From the NCBI GenBank assembly GCA_900546785.1, contig URED01000003.1, positions 1-64,000 of the forward strand: a stretch of 64,000 nt of DNA, written 5' to 3'. Positions 1 to 8,547 of this stretch are shown one piece after another (position 1 is the first letter of the stretch; every line of letters begins with the position of its first letter). The notes below the pieces were generated by a model. The model was not told the origin of the DNA, searched no databases, and saw only the letters and a program-made list of their open reading frames with translations. The position numbers and the translations under genes are program-made. This DNA comes from an uncultured Oscillospiraceae bacterium (GTDB taxonomy: Bacteria; Bacillota; Clostridia; Oscillospirales; Acutalibacteraceae).

Positions 1-68
1 CTGAATTTCGTTTTTCGCGAGCGGGTGCCGTACAACGGTACTGCCCCCGAGCGAAGGACGGAAAGCGC

Positions 69-103
69 AAATGCCGCATGAATACTTGTTTCATGCGGCA
101 TTT
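69..103. terminator. Strong inverted repeat, probable terminator hairpin at the left edge
   Basis: A perfect 14-bp stem (AAATGCCGCATGAA paired with TTCATGCGGCATTT) closes a 7-base loop. The plus-strand side runs into TTTAACTATTTT, so it could end a rightward gene outside the window. The T-tract is weak. The first 270 bases hold no ORF I recognise. A second, imperfect hairpin (222-246) sits just beyond the stop codon of the symporter gene at 272. Confidence 0.5.
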
Positions 104-271
104 AACTATTTTCAGCGCAGTATTAATTCTACAGGCAAGGTCTTTTCCTGCTGTTCGCGATTTGGCTTGATTTGGAATATAAATATATTTGCGCGGTTCA
201 GCCGACTTTATCGACAGCCTGAAGGGCCGATAGGAAATCGACCCTTTTAAATTTCAGATTATTTATTTTGA

Positions 272-1738
272 TTACAGCAGCTTTTCAAGACCATCGGTGG
301 AATACGCCTCGCCGGCACGTTTTTTCTTAAGCTGCGCCATAAGCGCCTCAAAACGCCGGCGCGTCATGGGGTAAAGAACAAGGAAGATGATCGAGATCAA
401 AAGCATTGCCGCAGGAATAATGGTGGAGATATTTTCCATGCCGTTTACGATCTTGGGATCCGTGACCTGCTGAATAAGGGATTCGGAACCCGCGATATCG
501 CCCGAGGAATCATAGCCGTAGGCGCCGAGCAGAACGCCCGCCATAAGAATACCGAAAGCGGAGCCGAATTTCTGCACGAGCTGCGGCAGGGCGGTGATCG
601 TTGATTCTTTTCTTGTGCCTGTTAAAAATTCATCCAGCTCAACAAGATCATAGCCCATGGAATAGAACAAAGTCCAGAACGTGCCCGTGCCTATGCCGAG
701 CACAGCGGGCGCCACAACGCACATGATCCTGAAGCCGCCTATCTCGGCATCCAGTCCGATGAGCTTGATCAGCACCTCGCCCACGCAGGCGATGGAAAGA
801 AACACGATTGCCGCAAAGCGCCTGTCTTTTTTATGCGCCACCTTTTCAACGATGGGCACCACGACCGCCATGGAAACGACAAGAGAGATGATAACGGCAA
901 CGATACCCGTATCGTAATCCATGCCGATACAATCGATTACCATATAAGTCAGATTGGACTGGATCATGGACGAAGTGGCAAGGAAAAAGAAAACGAAAAG
1001 CAGAAAATATTTTGCCGGCTTCATGGCAAGGATACTGCCGAAAGATTTGAAAGTATCTTTAATGGAGCCTGTTGATTCGCCGGGCACGGCTTTTTTCGGC
1101 TCATAAACGCCGTTTAAGGACTTGCAGCAGATAAAGCCGAAAGCCACCGCCATAACGCTGATGATCGCCGCCACAACGGCATAAGCGTTGCTTTCATATT
1201 TTGAAGTAAGCAGCACCGCAATGGTGGGAACGAGCGCGGGCAGGATATTGCCGAGACCAACGGCAACGGCATTGAGCAGAGAGGAGAGCGAACGGATCTC
1301 CGTGCGCTCGTCATAATCCTCCGTTATCTCCGCAACAACAGCGTAATACGGGATCGTATACATGGTATAGAACACCCAAAGGCACATCGTGATAAACGTA
1401 TACAGCAATATCTTAGCAAGCTGAGAGGACAGACCTGCGCCGATACTCGTCCATGCCAGCACGAAAACAAGGCCGAGCGGCACGAGCGACATTTTCATGA
1501 CCTTTTGCTTTGAAACGCCGGGACGGTCCGCATAATTGCCGATCATAGGATCTGTTACCGCGTCCCACGCAATAGAAATAAATATGATGATGGAACTGAA
1601 CGCCGGCTTGATCCCGGCGATCTCGATAAGGAATGTGAGATAATATGTGTAAAACATATTATAGATAAGCGATTCAGAAAAGATACCGAGCGCATATCCT
1701 GTTTTTTTCTTCTTGGTAAGCTTGCTTTTGGCAGACAT
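272..1738 (-). CDS. MFS transporter of the glycoside-pentoside-hexuronide (GPH) cation symporter family
   Basis: This 488-residue protein has about twelve hydrophobic segments and resembles MelB/XynP-type symporters, which take up a sugar or glycoside together with Na+ or H+ across the cytoplasmic membrane. Family features visible are the N-terminal GYALG segment, the WDAVTDPMIGNYADRP stretch after TM2 (the GPH signature region with conserved acidic residues) and ERTEIRS in the central loop. The ATG is preceded by GGAGGTG at good spacing and by a sigma-A type promoter at 1758-1786. It is a single-gene unit with no glycosidase beside it, so the substrate cannot be told. Confidence 0.85.
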   Translation of the reverse strand: MSAKSKLTKKKKTGYALGIFSESLIYNMFYTYYLTFLIEIAGIKPAFSSIIIFISIAWDAVTDPMIGNYADRPGVSKQKVMKMSLVPLGLVFVLAWTSIGAGLSSQLAKILLYTFITMCLWVFYTMYTIPYYAVVAEITEDYDERTEIRSLSSLLNAVAVGLGNILPALVPTIAVLLTSKYESNAYAVVAAIISVMAVAFGFICCKSLNGVYEPKKAVPGESTGSIKDTFKSFGSILAMKPAKYFLLFVFFFLATSSMIQSNLTYMVIDCIGMDYDTGIVAVIISLVVSMAVVVPIVEKVAHKKDRRFAAIVFLSIACVGEVLIKLIGLDAEIGGFRIMCVVAPAVLGIGTGTFWTLFYSMGYDLVELDEFLTGTRKESTITALPQLVQKFGSAFGILMAGVLLGAYGYDSSGDIAGSESLIQQVTDPKIVNGMENISTIIPAAMLLISIIFLVLYPMTRRRFEALMAQLKKKRAGEAYSTDGLEKLL

Positions 1739-1757
1739 GATTACACCTCCGACTTTT

Positions 1758-1786
1758 ATTTTACATCAACAGGCGGAGGTGTGCAA
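1758..1786 (-). promoter_or_regulatory. Sigma-A type promoter of the GPH symporter gene
   Basis: On the minus strand the -35 is TTGCAC (1781-1786) and the -10 is TAAAAT (1758-1763), with a 17-base spacer. It lies about 20-45 bases upstream of the symporter start codon. Confidence 0.55.
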
Positions 1787-1831
1787 GTAGCACGGAAGTA
1801 TTATTTTAATAGTTCTGCATCTAATTTACAA

Positions 1832-2512
1832 TTATTTTGCCCTTTTCGCATCATTATTCAGCTCGTCACGCCACTTGACGGAAACAGGCGCGTTGCAGCG
1901 CACTTCGGAGACCACGGCTGAAATATTTTTGTAAAGCAGTTCCGTGCCGGCTTCATCACAGCAGTAATTTGCCGCGCATTCGGGCGCTATGCCGATGCTG
2001 CCCGCGGTTTCTACCGCGTCTATATTTGCGCCGATAAAAATAAATTCCCAGCCGTATTTTGCCTTTTGGCGCTCTATCATGGTTTTGACGCGGTCAGAAG
2101 AATAGGTGCGGCTGGCATTCTCCATGCCGTCCGTAATGATAACGAAAAGCGTTTTTTGCGGTATATCCTCTTTTCTTGCGTACTTATGGATATTGCCGAT
2201 ATGATGTATTGCATAGCCGACGGCGTCAAGCAGCGCCGTGCAGCCGCGCACGTAATAATCCTTTGAAGTCAGCGGGCTGATCTTGGAAATATTGCACCGA
2301 TCGTGCAGGACTTCCCTTTTATCATCAAACAAAACCGTGGAGACGAGCGCGGTTCCCGGTTCTTCCTTTTGCTTTTTCAGCATGGAATTGAAACCGCCGA
2401 TCGTATCTTGTTCAAGCCCCGCCATAGAACCGCTTCTATCGAGGATAAATACAAGCTCTGTAAGGTTTGCGTTATTTTCGTTTTTCTTTGTTTTGATACT
2501 GATCTTTTTCAT
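1832..2512 (-). CDS. von Willebrand factor A (vWA) domain protein
   Basis: This 226-residue cytosolic protein is a single vWA fold. The MIDAS metal site is visible as DRSGSM near residue 30, a TALLDA loop near 90 and ITDGMEN near 125. It lacks a signal peptide and membrane segment, so it resembles the TerY-like intracellular vWA proteins rather than adhesins. I chose the ATG at 2512 because AGAAAGGA precedes it and the vWA fold begins right after; an upstream open stretch of 55 codons runs into the previous gene. It lies 19 bases after the broken ADP-ribosylglycohydrolase gene and probably shares its transcript. The partner is unknown; vWA domains usually mediate metal-dependent protein contacts. 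Confidence 0.8.
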   Translation of the reverse strand: MKKISIKTKKNENNANLTELVFILDRSGSMAGLEQDTIGGFNSMLKKQKEEPGTALVSTVLFDDKREVLHDRCNISKISPLTSKDYYVRGCTALLDAVGYAIHHIGNIHKYARKEDIPQKTLFVIITDGMENASRTYSSDRVKTMIERQKAKYGWEFIFIGANIDAVETAGSIGIAPECAANYCCDEAGTELLYKNISAVVSEVRCNAPVSVKWRDELNNDAKRAK

Positions 2513-2531
2513 AATTACGATCCTTTCTGAT

Positions 2532-3150
2532 TTATTTTTCACCGGAGGCCGCAAGCTTTTTGAGCCGGTCAAATTCCTGTGAGATGACGAGGAATTCACT
2601 TGGCAGAAACCGGGCGGCGGTCTTGACCAGTTTTTTGTTTTTTTCTTGCTGTGCAGGCAGATTATCGTAAAACGCAAGCGCGATACTGCCGGTTATTGCG
2701 GCAAGGGTATCGCTGTCGCCTCCGAGTGAGACGGCGTTGCGGACGGCGTCCTCAAAATCTGTGGATTCCAAAAACGCTCTGATTGCCTGCGGCGCGGTCT
2801 GCCGGCAGGTTTCATGGAAAGAATAATTTGGGCGGATCTCGTCAAGCGGCGTATCCAGCGGATAAAAGTTGTTTTCGATATACTGTTTTATCTCGCCTTT
2901 GGAGCTTCCGGTGCGGGCAAGGAAGATCGCACATCTGCTTAACAAATTCCTTTTTGAGCTGATCTGCATGTTTTTGCGGATCCTGAACTGCCTTTGCGCC
3001 GAGAACAGTGAGCGCCTTTGCAACGGCAACGGTCATTACGATATCATCCGTAAAAAAGCAATCTTTCGAAAACAGCTCAAAATCCTTTGTTTTGATATTG
3101 CTGAACTCAAATCTTGAGCCGGTAATATCGCCGATCATTGCTCCGAACAT
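2532..3150 (-). pseudogene. ADP-ribosylglycohydrolase, disrupted by an out-of-frame internal deletion
   Basis: The gene starts well (AAAGGAG then ATG at 3150) and encodes the family N terminus: MFGAMIGDITGSRFEF and the metal-binding FTDD motif near residue 34. At about position 2930 the family sequence jumps to the C-terminal half in another frame (AIFLARTG, then LGGDSDTLAAITGS with the DSD metal ligands). The middle part of such enzymes, roughly 75-80 residues including the NGSAMR and HNHPEGIKGA motifs, is absent. As read, translation leaves the family frame at the junction and stops after about 102 residues. Intact homologues remove ADP-ribose from proteins or small molecules. A sequencing error alone cannot explain it, because both a block is missing and the frame changes. 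Confidence 0.8.
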
Positions 3151-3213
3151 GATTTAAGCACTCCTTTCACTTTTGATTTCATTTATATTGTAGCACACAG
3201 GCGCAGAGCACAG

Positions 3214-3230
3214 GTCGCCCGGCGGGCGAC
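3214..3230. repeat. GC-rich 17-bp inverted repeat next to the macro-gene terminator
   Basis: GTCGCCC-GGC-GGGCGAC is a perfect 7-bp inverted repeat around a 3-base centre. It lies between the terminator of the macro-domain gene and the ADP-ribosylglycohydrolase start. It could extend the termination signal or be an operator for the downstream pair; the sequence alone does not decide. Confidence 0.4.
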
Positions 3231-3260
3231 AAAAAAAGAACCGATGAAAAACATCGGTTC
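3231..3260 (-). terminator. Rho-independent terminator of the macro-domain gene
   Basis: Minus-strand stem GAACCGATG paired with CATCGGTTC, a five-T loop, then seven T residues. It ends transcription from the macro-domain gene (stop at 3280). Confidence 0.85.
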
Positions 3261-3279
3261 AATATAAAGATACTTTCGT

Positions 3280-4371
3280 TTACCCGGCGCTGCCGAGAAG
3301 GCTTTGATCGTAATCAAAAAGCACCTCATTGATCTCGTAAATATTATATATTTTATTTATAATACAATATTCTATGATGATATCGAAAACACTGCTGTGG
3401 GAAAGGGCAAAGCCGGCTTTCATCAGCATTTCTTCCGCCTCGTTCAGCTCAAGCTCCAGCGCTACGCAAAAGGCAAGCACTGTGGGCTTGCTGGGCTTAT
3501 AATTCGGGTTTGAACGGATCTTGGAAAACAGCTTTCTGTCTATATTCGCCTTATGGTAACATTCACTGTCCGTCATGCCCTTTTCGTCTATCTTCCGAAG
3601 CAGCATTTCCGAAAAGCTCTCGTCCTTCACGCTGTCCAGAAAATCGCCTACAGACGAGGCGTCCGGAACACCGGGAGACAGTTCCTCTTCAAACGCATCT
3701 TCCGCAGCGTCGCACTCTGCCGGGAACATACCGACGTTTTCTGTATGGCCGGCAACACCGGGCGCAGGGATGTACGTACTTTCTCTCAGGATCTGGCTGC
3801 ACTGGCTGCGGCGCATCTGCTCGTAATCGGGATCCGTATGCAAGGAAACATAATGATCGTCGATGTACTCCTCTATGCCGGGAATCAGCCTGCTGCCCTC
3901 ATGGAGCGCAGACCTGCCGAAGAATACAAGATACACCTGCATATCGCTGTTTTTCAGAAAATCCGAAATGGCTTTTACGGCAACATTCACACCCTCACGC
4001 AACGGATAACCGTAAACGCCGCAGGATAGGAGCGGGAAAGCTACCGAGCTGCAGCCGTACTGCTCCGCCAGAGCAAGCGAGTTAAGATAACAGCTTCTTA
4101 AAAGCGCTTCTTCGCCGTGCCCGCCTCCATGCCAAACAGGGCCGACGGTATGTATGATATATTTGCAGCCGATCGCATAGCCCTTTGTTATCTTTGCGCT
4201 GCCCGTATCGCACCCGCCGAGCTTTTTACACGCTTCAAGCAAGGCGGGGCCTGCGGCGCGGTGGATAGCGCAGTCCACTCCGCCGCCGCCGAGCAGCGTA
4301 CTGTTTGCGGCATTCACGATGGCGTCGCACTGCATTTTGGTTATATCGTTTCTTACAAATTGTAGCGGCAT
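3280..4371 (-). CDS. Macro-domain (ADP-ribose binding/hydrolase) protein with a C-terminal helical domain
   Basis: Residues 1-175 are a MacroD-type macro domain: NDITKMQCDAIVNAANSTLLGGGGVD holds the ADP-ribose-binding Asn and glycine loop, and CGVYGYP is the second loop. Such domains bind or hydrolyse ADP-ribose and O-acetyl-ADP-ribose, or remove mono-ADP-ribose from proteins. After a polar linker (about 175-250) comes a second domain of about 100 residues (IDEKGMTDSECY, DRKLFSKIRSN, YKPSKPTVLAF, GFALSHSSVFD). I recall this module as recurrent in Firmicute macro, vWA and kinase proteins; its role is unknown. Length 363. It lies 40 bases after yfhO and has its own terminator. Confidence 0.85.
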   Translation of the reverse strand: MPLQFVRNDITKMQCDAIVNAANSTLLGGGGVDCAIHRAAGPALLEACKKLGGCDTGSAKITKGYAIGCKYIIHTVGPVWHGGGHGEEALLRSCYLNSLALAEQYGCSSVAFPLLSCGVYGYPLREGVNVAVKAISDFLKNSDMQVYLVFFGRSALHEGSRLIPGIEEYIDDHYVSLHTDPDYEQMRRSQCSQILRESTYIPAPGVAGHTENVGMFPAECDAAEDAFEEELSPGVPDASSVGDFLDSVKDESFSEMLLRKIDEKGMTDSECYHKANIDRKLFSKIRSNPNYKPSKPTVLAFCVALELELNEAEEMLMKAGFALSHSSVFDIIIEYCIINKIYNIYEINEVLFDYDQSLLGSAG

Positions 4372-4411
4372 TTATTTTTCCTTGATCTGACGGGAGCCAA
4401 CACAATAGGGT

Positions 4412-7063
4412 TTAGCGGGCTGATTCCGTCAGCTGACCTTTCTTTTTTCTCAGCACATCAAACACGCACCATGCCGCAAAGCCCGCAAAGCCGACAACGC
4501 TTGCGGCTATACCCGCGTTTTTATGAAGTGTGGAATAACGCATTTCTATCTGATGATCGCCGGCGGTGAGGTCTATGCCGATAAACGTATCTGCAATCTC
4601 TTTATAATCGTATGCCTGACCGTCTACATAAAGCGTCCATCCCTCCGTATAAGGAACGGTGAGTATGACCGTTGAATCCGTATCCGTATGATATTCGCCG
4701 GAAACGGTATTTTTGCTGAAATTCAGCGTAGAACTGCTGCCGGAAGCAAGCGCGGTAAGCGCATTTTCCGCGGCGGCAACATCAAGCTGCGCAAAATACA
4801 CATCATGTGTTTTGATCGATGACGATTTTTCATGAATATAATGAATGGACACATCTACCTTTTCACCGGCGCTGAAATTGCCGAGATAAACGGCGTTTGT
4901 ATAAAATCTGGAGCAGATTCGCTGCACCCTTTCGCCGTTTAGGTAAAGCGCGCACTGCTTGCCGTTTGAACTGTCATGATAATCGGCGGGATCGGTATAG
5001 AAATAGAGAGGGCCGTCCTTTTCAACGGTTACGGTCATATCCTGTTTTTTATCTTTCATGCTGCCCTTGGTGAAATCAGGCTGTGTGTAAAGCGCAACAT
5101 CGTACCCGAGCGCCGCTGAGATCAGCTTTTCCTGATTTTCAAACGGATCATTGCCGTAATCCAGATCATCATAAAGCTTTTCGGAAACGTTGAACGCGAG
5201 CGGCAGCGCGTAAGGATTTTCATAGATGCTGTATCTGCCGTCAAAATAATCGTTGTTATTAAACTTTTCGAGTCCCGGCGCGGATTCGGAAAGGATCTGG
5301 TATTTGATACCGAGGAAGCTGTCTGCCACAAACAGGGGCGAATTATAATAGGTTTCCGTTGCGTTATATTTTTTCTGCGTATAATTATCCTCGTTGATGC
5401 TTGTGGGATCCGAGTAGCCCATTTTTGCAAGGAAAATATCTACATTCGGATCATACGTAGAAGTATAACCGGCTATACCGTTATAATTGAACATAAAGCC
5501 CTCGCTGCTCATATTCTCTCTGCCCACTTCGGTAAGGTAACTCACGGTTTTTTCAATACGGTAGAAAGAATCGTCCGCCGCTTTGATATCGCTGACGGCA
5601 GCGCTCATTTCGTTGGAATAATCGATATAATCCTGCGTATCATCTTTATAATTCTGTTTGAATGCCAAAGCGCCGTTGAAAGTCAGCTCGGCAAGGGTAA
5701 GCGCGCACACGAGCAGCGCCGCCGTACAGCGGAGGAACTTTTTGTTTTTGAGCGCATGGATAAGCACAAGCGCAGCGCCGTAAACGACTACAAGGGCGAT
5801 ATAAAAATAGCTTATCATGCTCTTTTTGGTTGCGCCGGCAAGATCAAGCAGAATGAATACGCCGGCTATGATCCCGAGCGCCTTAAGCATAGTGAGCTTG
5901 CAAAAGCCGTGTTTTTTGATCTCTTTTACACAGACGCAGGCAAAATATGCCATTAGGAAAATAAACGTAAATGCCCAGCGGAACTGATAGGAATAGCTTT
6001 TAACAAAGCCTGTCCACATCACGTTGAGCACATCTATGCAAAAGCAGAAGATCATAAACGCAAACGCTGTCAGCGAAAGGAGCCTCTTTTTAAGAGATAT
6101 GCGCTTATCCACAAACATATACACGGCAAGCACCAGAACGATTGCGCCGCAGTACATGATCGTTGCGTCTGTGGCATTGCTGTCTGCATTGATCATAAAG
6201 CCTTTGAGACTTTCCAGCAGGCGCACATTTACTTTTAAGCTGATGCCGCCGGAACTTGCCTTGCCGCCAAGGAGCGAAAGCAGACCGGGCACCAGGATAA
6301 TACCGCTTGCAAGCACGCCTAAGATCATATCCGCGGCAACGCGCAGGGCATCTCCGATTGCGGGCTTGATAACATTTTTGAAATCCCTGAAATCATACTT
6401 TTGGGCAAGTTCGAAAAGGAAGCAGAAGCCCGTCATAAGGCAGACCATGTAACCGGCGTACCAATTAGAGAAGATCGCCATAAAAACGGAGAAGAACAAA
6501 AGACCCTTTTTATTGTTATAAAGCAGCTCGTAAACACCGAGGCAGGCGAGCGGCAGCATAACCACGCCGTCCAGCCACATGATATTATGGCAATACACAA
6601 AGCTGTATTCACTCAGCGCATAGCAGCACGCGATAAGTACGGTGGGAATAAGCGAAATATTGAATCTTTTTCTTATAAAACAGGAAGCCGTAAGACCTGC
6701 AAAAGCGATCTTTACAACCGTTATTATACTTACAAAAAGCGGTATCTGCGATTTATCTATAAAATAGATAAGCAGATTGAGCGGGCAGGTAAGATAATAG
6801 ACTACAAGACCGATCATCTGCCCGCCGAGCGATTTTGAAGCGGAATATTCAAGACTGGCATTGCCGTGCAGCACGTCCCAAAGATAGCCGTAATAATCTT
6901 TGTACTGTATCTTCAGGTCGCTTGTTAAAATAGAAACGCTGCCGAAAGGATCCGTTCCGTTTATAATATAGACCGCAACCATTACCGCCGCGCAGATCAA
7001 AAAGGACAGAAACAGAATAAGCGGGAGTTTTTTGTCTTTATTTTTTAAAGATGATGATCTCAT
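4412..7063 (-). CDS. YfhO-family polytopic membrane protein, putative GT-C glycosyltransferase
   Basis: An 883-residue protein whose first two thirds hold many hydrophobic helices, followed by a mostly extracytoplasmic region and a last TM near residue 860 with a basic tail. The N-terminal pattern (DPFGSVSILTSDLKIQY, then HNIMWLDGVVMLPL near residue 160) is typical of the Firmicute YfhO family (PF09586). Some members are linked to glycosylation of lipoteichoic acid or related surface polymers; a lipid-linked sugar donor is assumed, not shown. The ATG at 7063 follows GGAGAGGG; a GTG four codons earlier is also possible. A promoter lies at 7121-7149. Confidence 0.8.
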   Translation of the reverse strand: MRSSSLKNKDKKLPLILFLSFLICAAVMVAVYIINGTDPFGSVSILTSDLKIQYKDYYGYLWDVLHGNASLEYSASKSLGGQMIGLVVYYLTCPLNLLIYFIDKSQIPLFVSIITVVKIAFAGLTASCFIRKRFNISLIPTVLIACCYALSEYSFVYCHNIMWLDGVVMLPLACLGVYELLYNNKKGLLFFSVFMAIFSNWYAGYMVCLMTGFCFLFELAQKYDFRDFKNVIKPAIGDALRVAADMILGVLASGIILVPGLLSLLGGKASSGGISLKVNVRLLESLKGFMINADSNATDATIMYCGAIVLVLAVYMFVDKRISLKKRLLSLTAFAFMIFCFCIDVLNVMWTGFVKSYSYQFRWAFTFIFLMAYFACVCVKEIKKHGFCKLTMLKALGIIAGVFILLDLAGATKKSMISYFYIALVVVYGAALVLIHALKNKKFLRCTAALLVCALTLAELTFNGALAFKQNYKDDTQDYIDYSNEMSAAVSDIKAADDSFYRIEKTVSYLTEVGRENMSSEGFMFNYNGIAGYTSTYDPNVDIFLAKMGYSDPTSINEDNYTQKKYNATETYYNSPLFVADSFLGIKYQILSESAPGLEKFNNNDYFDGRYSIYENPYALPLAFNVSEKLYDDLDYGNDPFENQEKLISAALGYDVALYTQPDFTKGSMKDKKQDMTVTVEKDGPLYFYTDPADYHDSSNGKQCALYLNGERVQRICSRFYTNAVYLGNFSAGEKVDVSIHYIHEKSSSIKTHDVYFAQLDVAAAENALTALASGSSSTLNFSKNTVSGEYHTDTDSTVILTVPYTEGWTLYVDGQAYDYKEIADTFIGIDLTAGDHQIEMRYSTLHKNAGIAASVVGFAGFAAWCVFDVLRKKKGQLTESAR

Positions 7064-7120
7064 AACCCTCTCCACATCGCAAAAGTTTTAGGCAGATATA
7101 CAAACAATTAAGCCGTATTT

Positions 7121-7149
7121 ATATTATCATAACAGAAAATATATATCAA
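7121..7149 (-). promoter_or_regulatory. Sigma-A type promoter of the yfhO-like gene
   Basis: Minus-strand -35 TTGATA (7144-7149), 17-base spacer, -10 TAATAT (7121-7126), in an AT-rich intergenic stretch about 60 bases upstream of the start codon. Confidence 0.55.
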
Positions 7150-7220
7150 TCGAAAATTCAAAAACCTTGCAAAATCTTAATAATTCGTATTGCCGGGGCA
7201 ATGTGATCAGGCTGCAATGC

Positions 7221-8414
7221 CTATTCGGAACGTTCCAGCATCGTTTGCGCAAAGATGCCGTAACCCTTAAGCGGATTGTTTACGATAACATGTGTTACCG
7301 CGCCGACGAGCTTGCCGTTTTGGATTATGGGAGAACCGCTCATGCCCTGCACGATCCCTCCGGTTTTTTCTATCAGGGCTTCATCCGTGATCTTGATGAT
7401 CATATTCTTCTCTTCATCATTCTGATAAATGCGGGTTATCTCCGCAGAATAAACGGCCGGGCCGTTTTCATCCACCGTTGTTATGATCTGGCAAAAGCCT
7501 CTTTCCACTTCCTGCGGCAGAGCTACCTCGTATTCGCAGTATTGTGACAGATCCACCTTATTGCTGTATTTTCCGTATATCCCCTGCTGTGTATTTATGT
7601 TAAGAACACCGATCTCAGAGCTTGAAAATTCGCAGCTTATCGAGCCCGTCTCGCTGGCAGTTGATTTTGTTACGGAAGACACGGTGGTCTCAACGGCTCT
7701 GCCGTCCAAAATCGGAATGATATCGCCCGTATCCACATCCGTTATGGGGTGGCCGAGCGCCGCCATGTTGCCGCTTGAAGGGTTATAAAAGGTAACCGTT
7801 CCGATACCGGCGGTGGAATCGCGCACCCACATACCCGCCTTGTAACAGCCCTCTGCCGCAACATAAACGGGCGTTAATGAAAAATCGCGGTATTCACCGT
7901 TTCTGTTGACCCTGATCTGAAAAGTTTCTCCGTTATTATCATTCAGTATCTGGCTCACCCGATCTGACGAATAGACTTTTTCTCCGTTTATGGAAACAAT
8001 AACATCGCCCACCTGAATGCCCGCCTGCCTGGACGGGTTCACCGTTTTTCCGTCTGCGGTCACATCCTTAGTGCCAACAACCATAACACCGTCCGTATAA
8101 AGCTTTATGCCGAAAGATTCCCCGGACACGAGCACAACATCCTCCTGCGCCGCCTTAACGGTTTCATTTTTTACCGGGATGATGCCCAGCAGAGTAAGGC
8201 TGCTGTTTTCGCTGCCGACGGATTCCGCGCTCTGAAAATCCACGCTTTCTTCCCTGTCATAGCTCAGATAAAAAATGTTGTCTATAACCGTATCAGACTG
8301 ATCTTTTACATAAAAAGTATCCGGATAGGCTGCGTGAGCATACGCAACAAACGAAAAGATAACGGCTACGGCAAGCGCGGCCGCGCCGTTTAAAATTCTG
8401 ATAAATTTTCTCAT
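7221..8414 (-). CDS. spoIVB: SpoIVB peptidase (stage IV sporulation serine protease, S55 family)
   Basis: This 397-residue protein has an N-terminal signal/TM segment, a PDZ domain (about residues 115-185; RQAGIQVGDVIVSINGEKV) and the S55 peptidase domain. Catalytic motifs are visible: His in GHPITDVDTGD (about residue 221) and Ser in GMSGSP (about residue 358). In Bacillus, SpoIVB is secreted from the forespore and cleaves SpoIVFA, which releases the SpoIVFB protease to activate sigma-K. Its usual neighbours recN and spo0A are not adjacent here. The ATG at 8414 has AAGGTGA upstream; a GTG three codons earlier is in frame. With yabP, yabQ and the SpoVB-like gene it argues for a sporulating lineage. 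Confidence 0.9.
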   Translation of the reverse strand: MRKFIRILNGAAALAVAVIFSFVAYAHAAYPDTFYVKDQSDTVIDNIFYLSYDREESVDFQSAESVGSENSSLTLLGIIPVKNETVKAAQEDVVLVSGESFGIKLYTDGVMVVGTKDVTADGKTVNPSRQAGIQVGDVIVSINGEKVYSSDRVSQILNDNNGETFQIRVNRNGEYRDFSLTPVYVAAEGCYKAGMWVRDSTAGIGTVTFYNPSSGNMAALGHPITDVDTGDIIPILDGRAVETTVSSVTKSTASETGSISCEFSSSEIGVLNINTQQGIYGKYSNKVDLSQYCEYEVALPQEVERGFCQIITTVDENGPAVYSAEITRIYQNDEEKNMIIKITDEALIEKTGGIVQGMSGSPIIQNGKLVGAVTHVIVNNPLKGYGIFAQTMLERSE

Positions 8415-8471
8415 ACAGATCACCTTTTTTATTATATCCGCACGGCAGAATTATAAAAAAAGCAAAAATAT

Positions 8472-8499
8472 GAAAAAAACGCCGCGGAAAACCGCGGCG
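8472..8499 (-). terminator. Rho-independent terminator after pfkA
   Basis: Minus-strand stem CGCCGCGG with CCGCGGCG, four-T loop, then seven T residues. It closes the pfkA transcript and separates it from spoIVB. Confidence 0.85.
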
Positions 8500-8547
8500 A
8501 AAATTTGAAAATAATATAATTTGAAAAAATAATAAAAATAAAATTTT

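Noticed and set aside
1-271. Open frames and GC-rich hairpins at the left edge that could be the end of a gene or an RNA.
   Set aside because: The frames are short, end inside a hairpin and resemble nothing I know; only the strong inverted repeat is reported.
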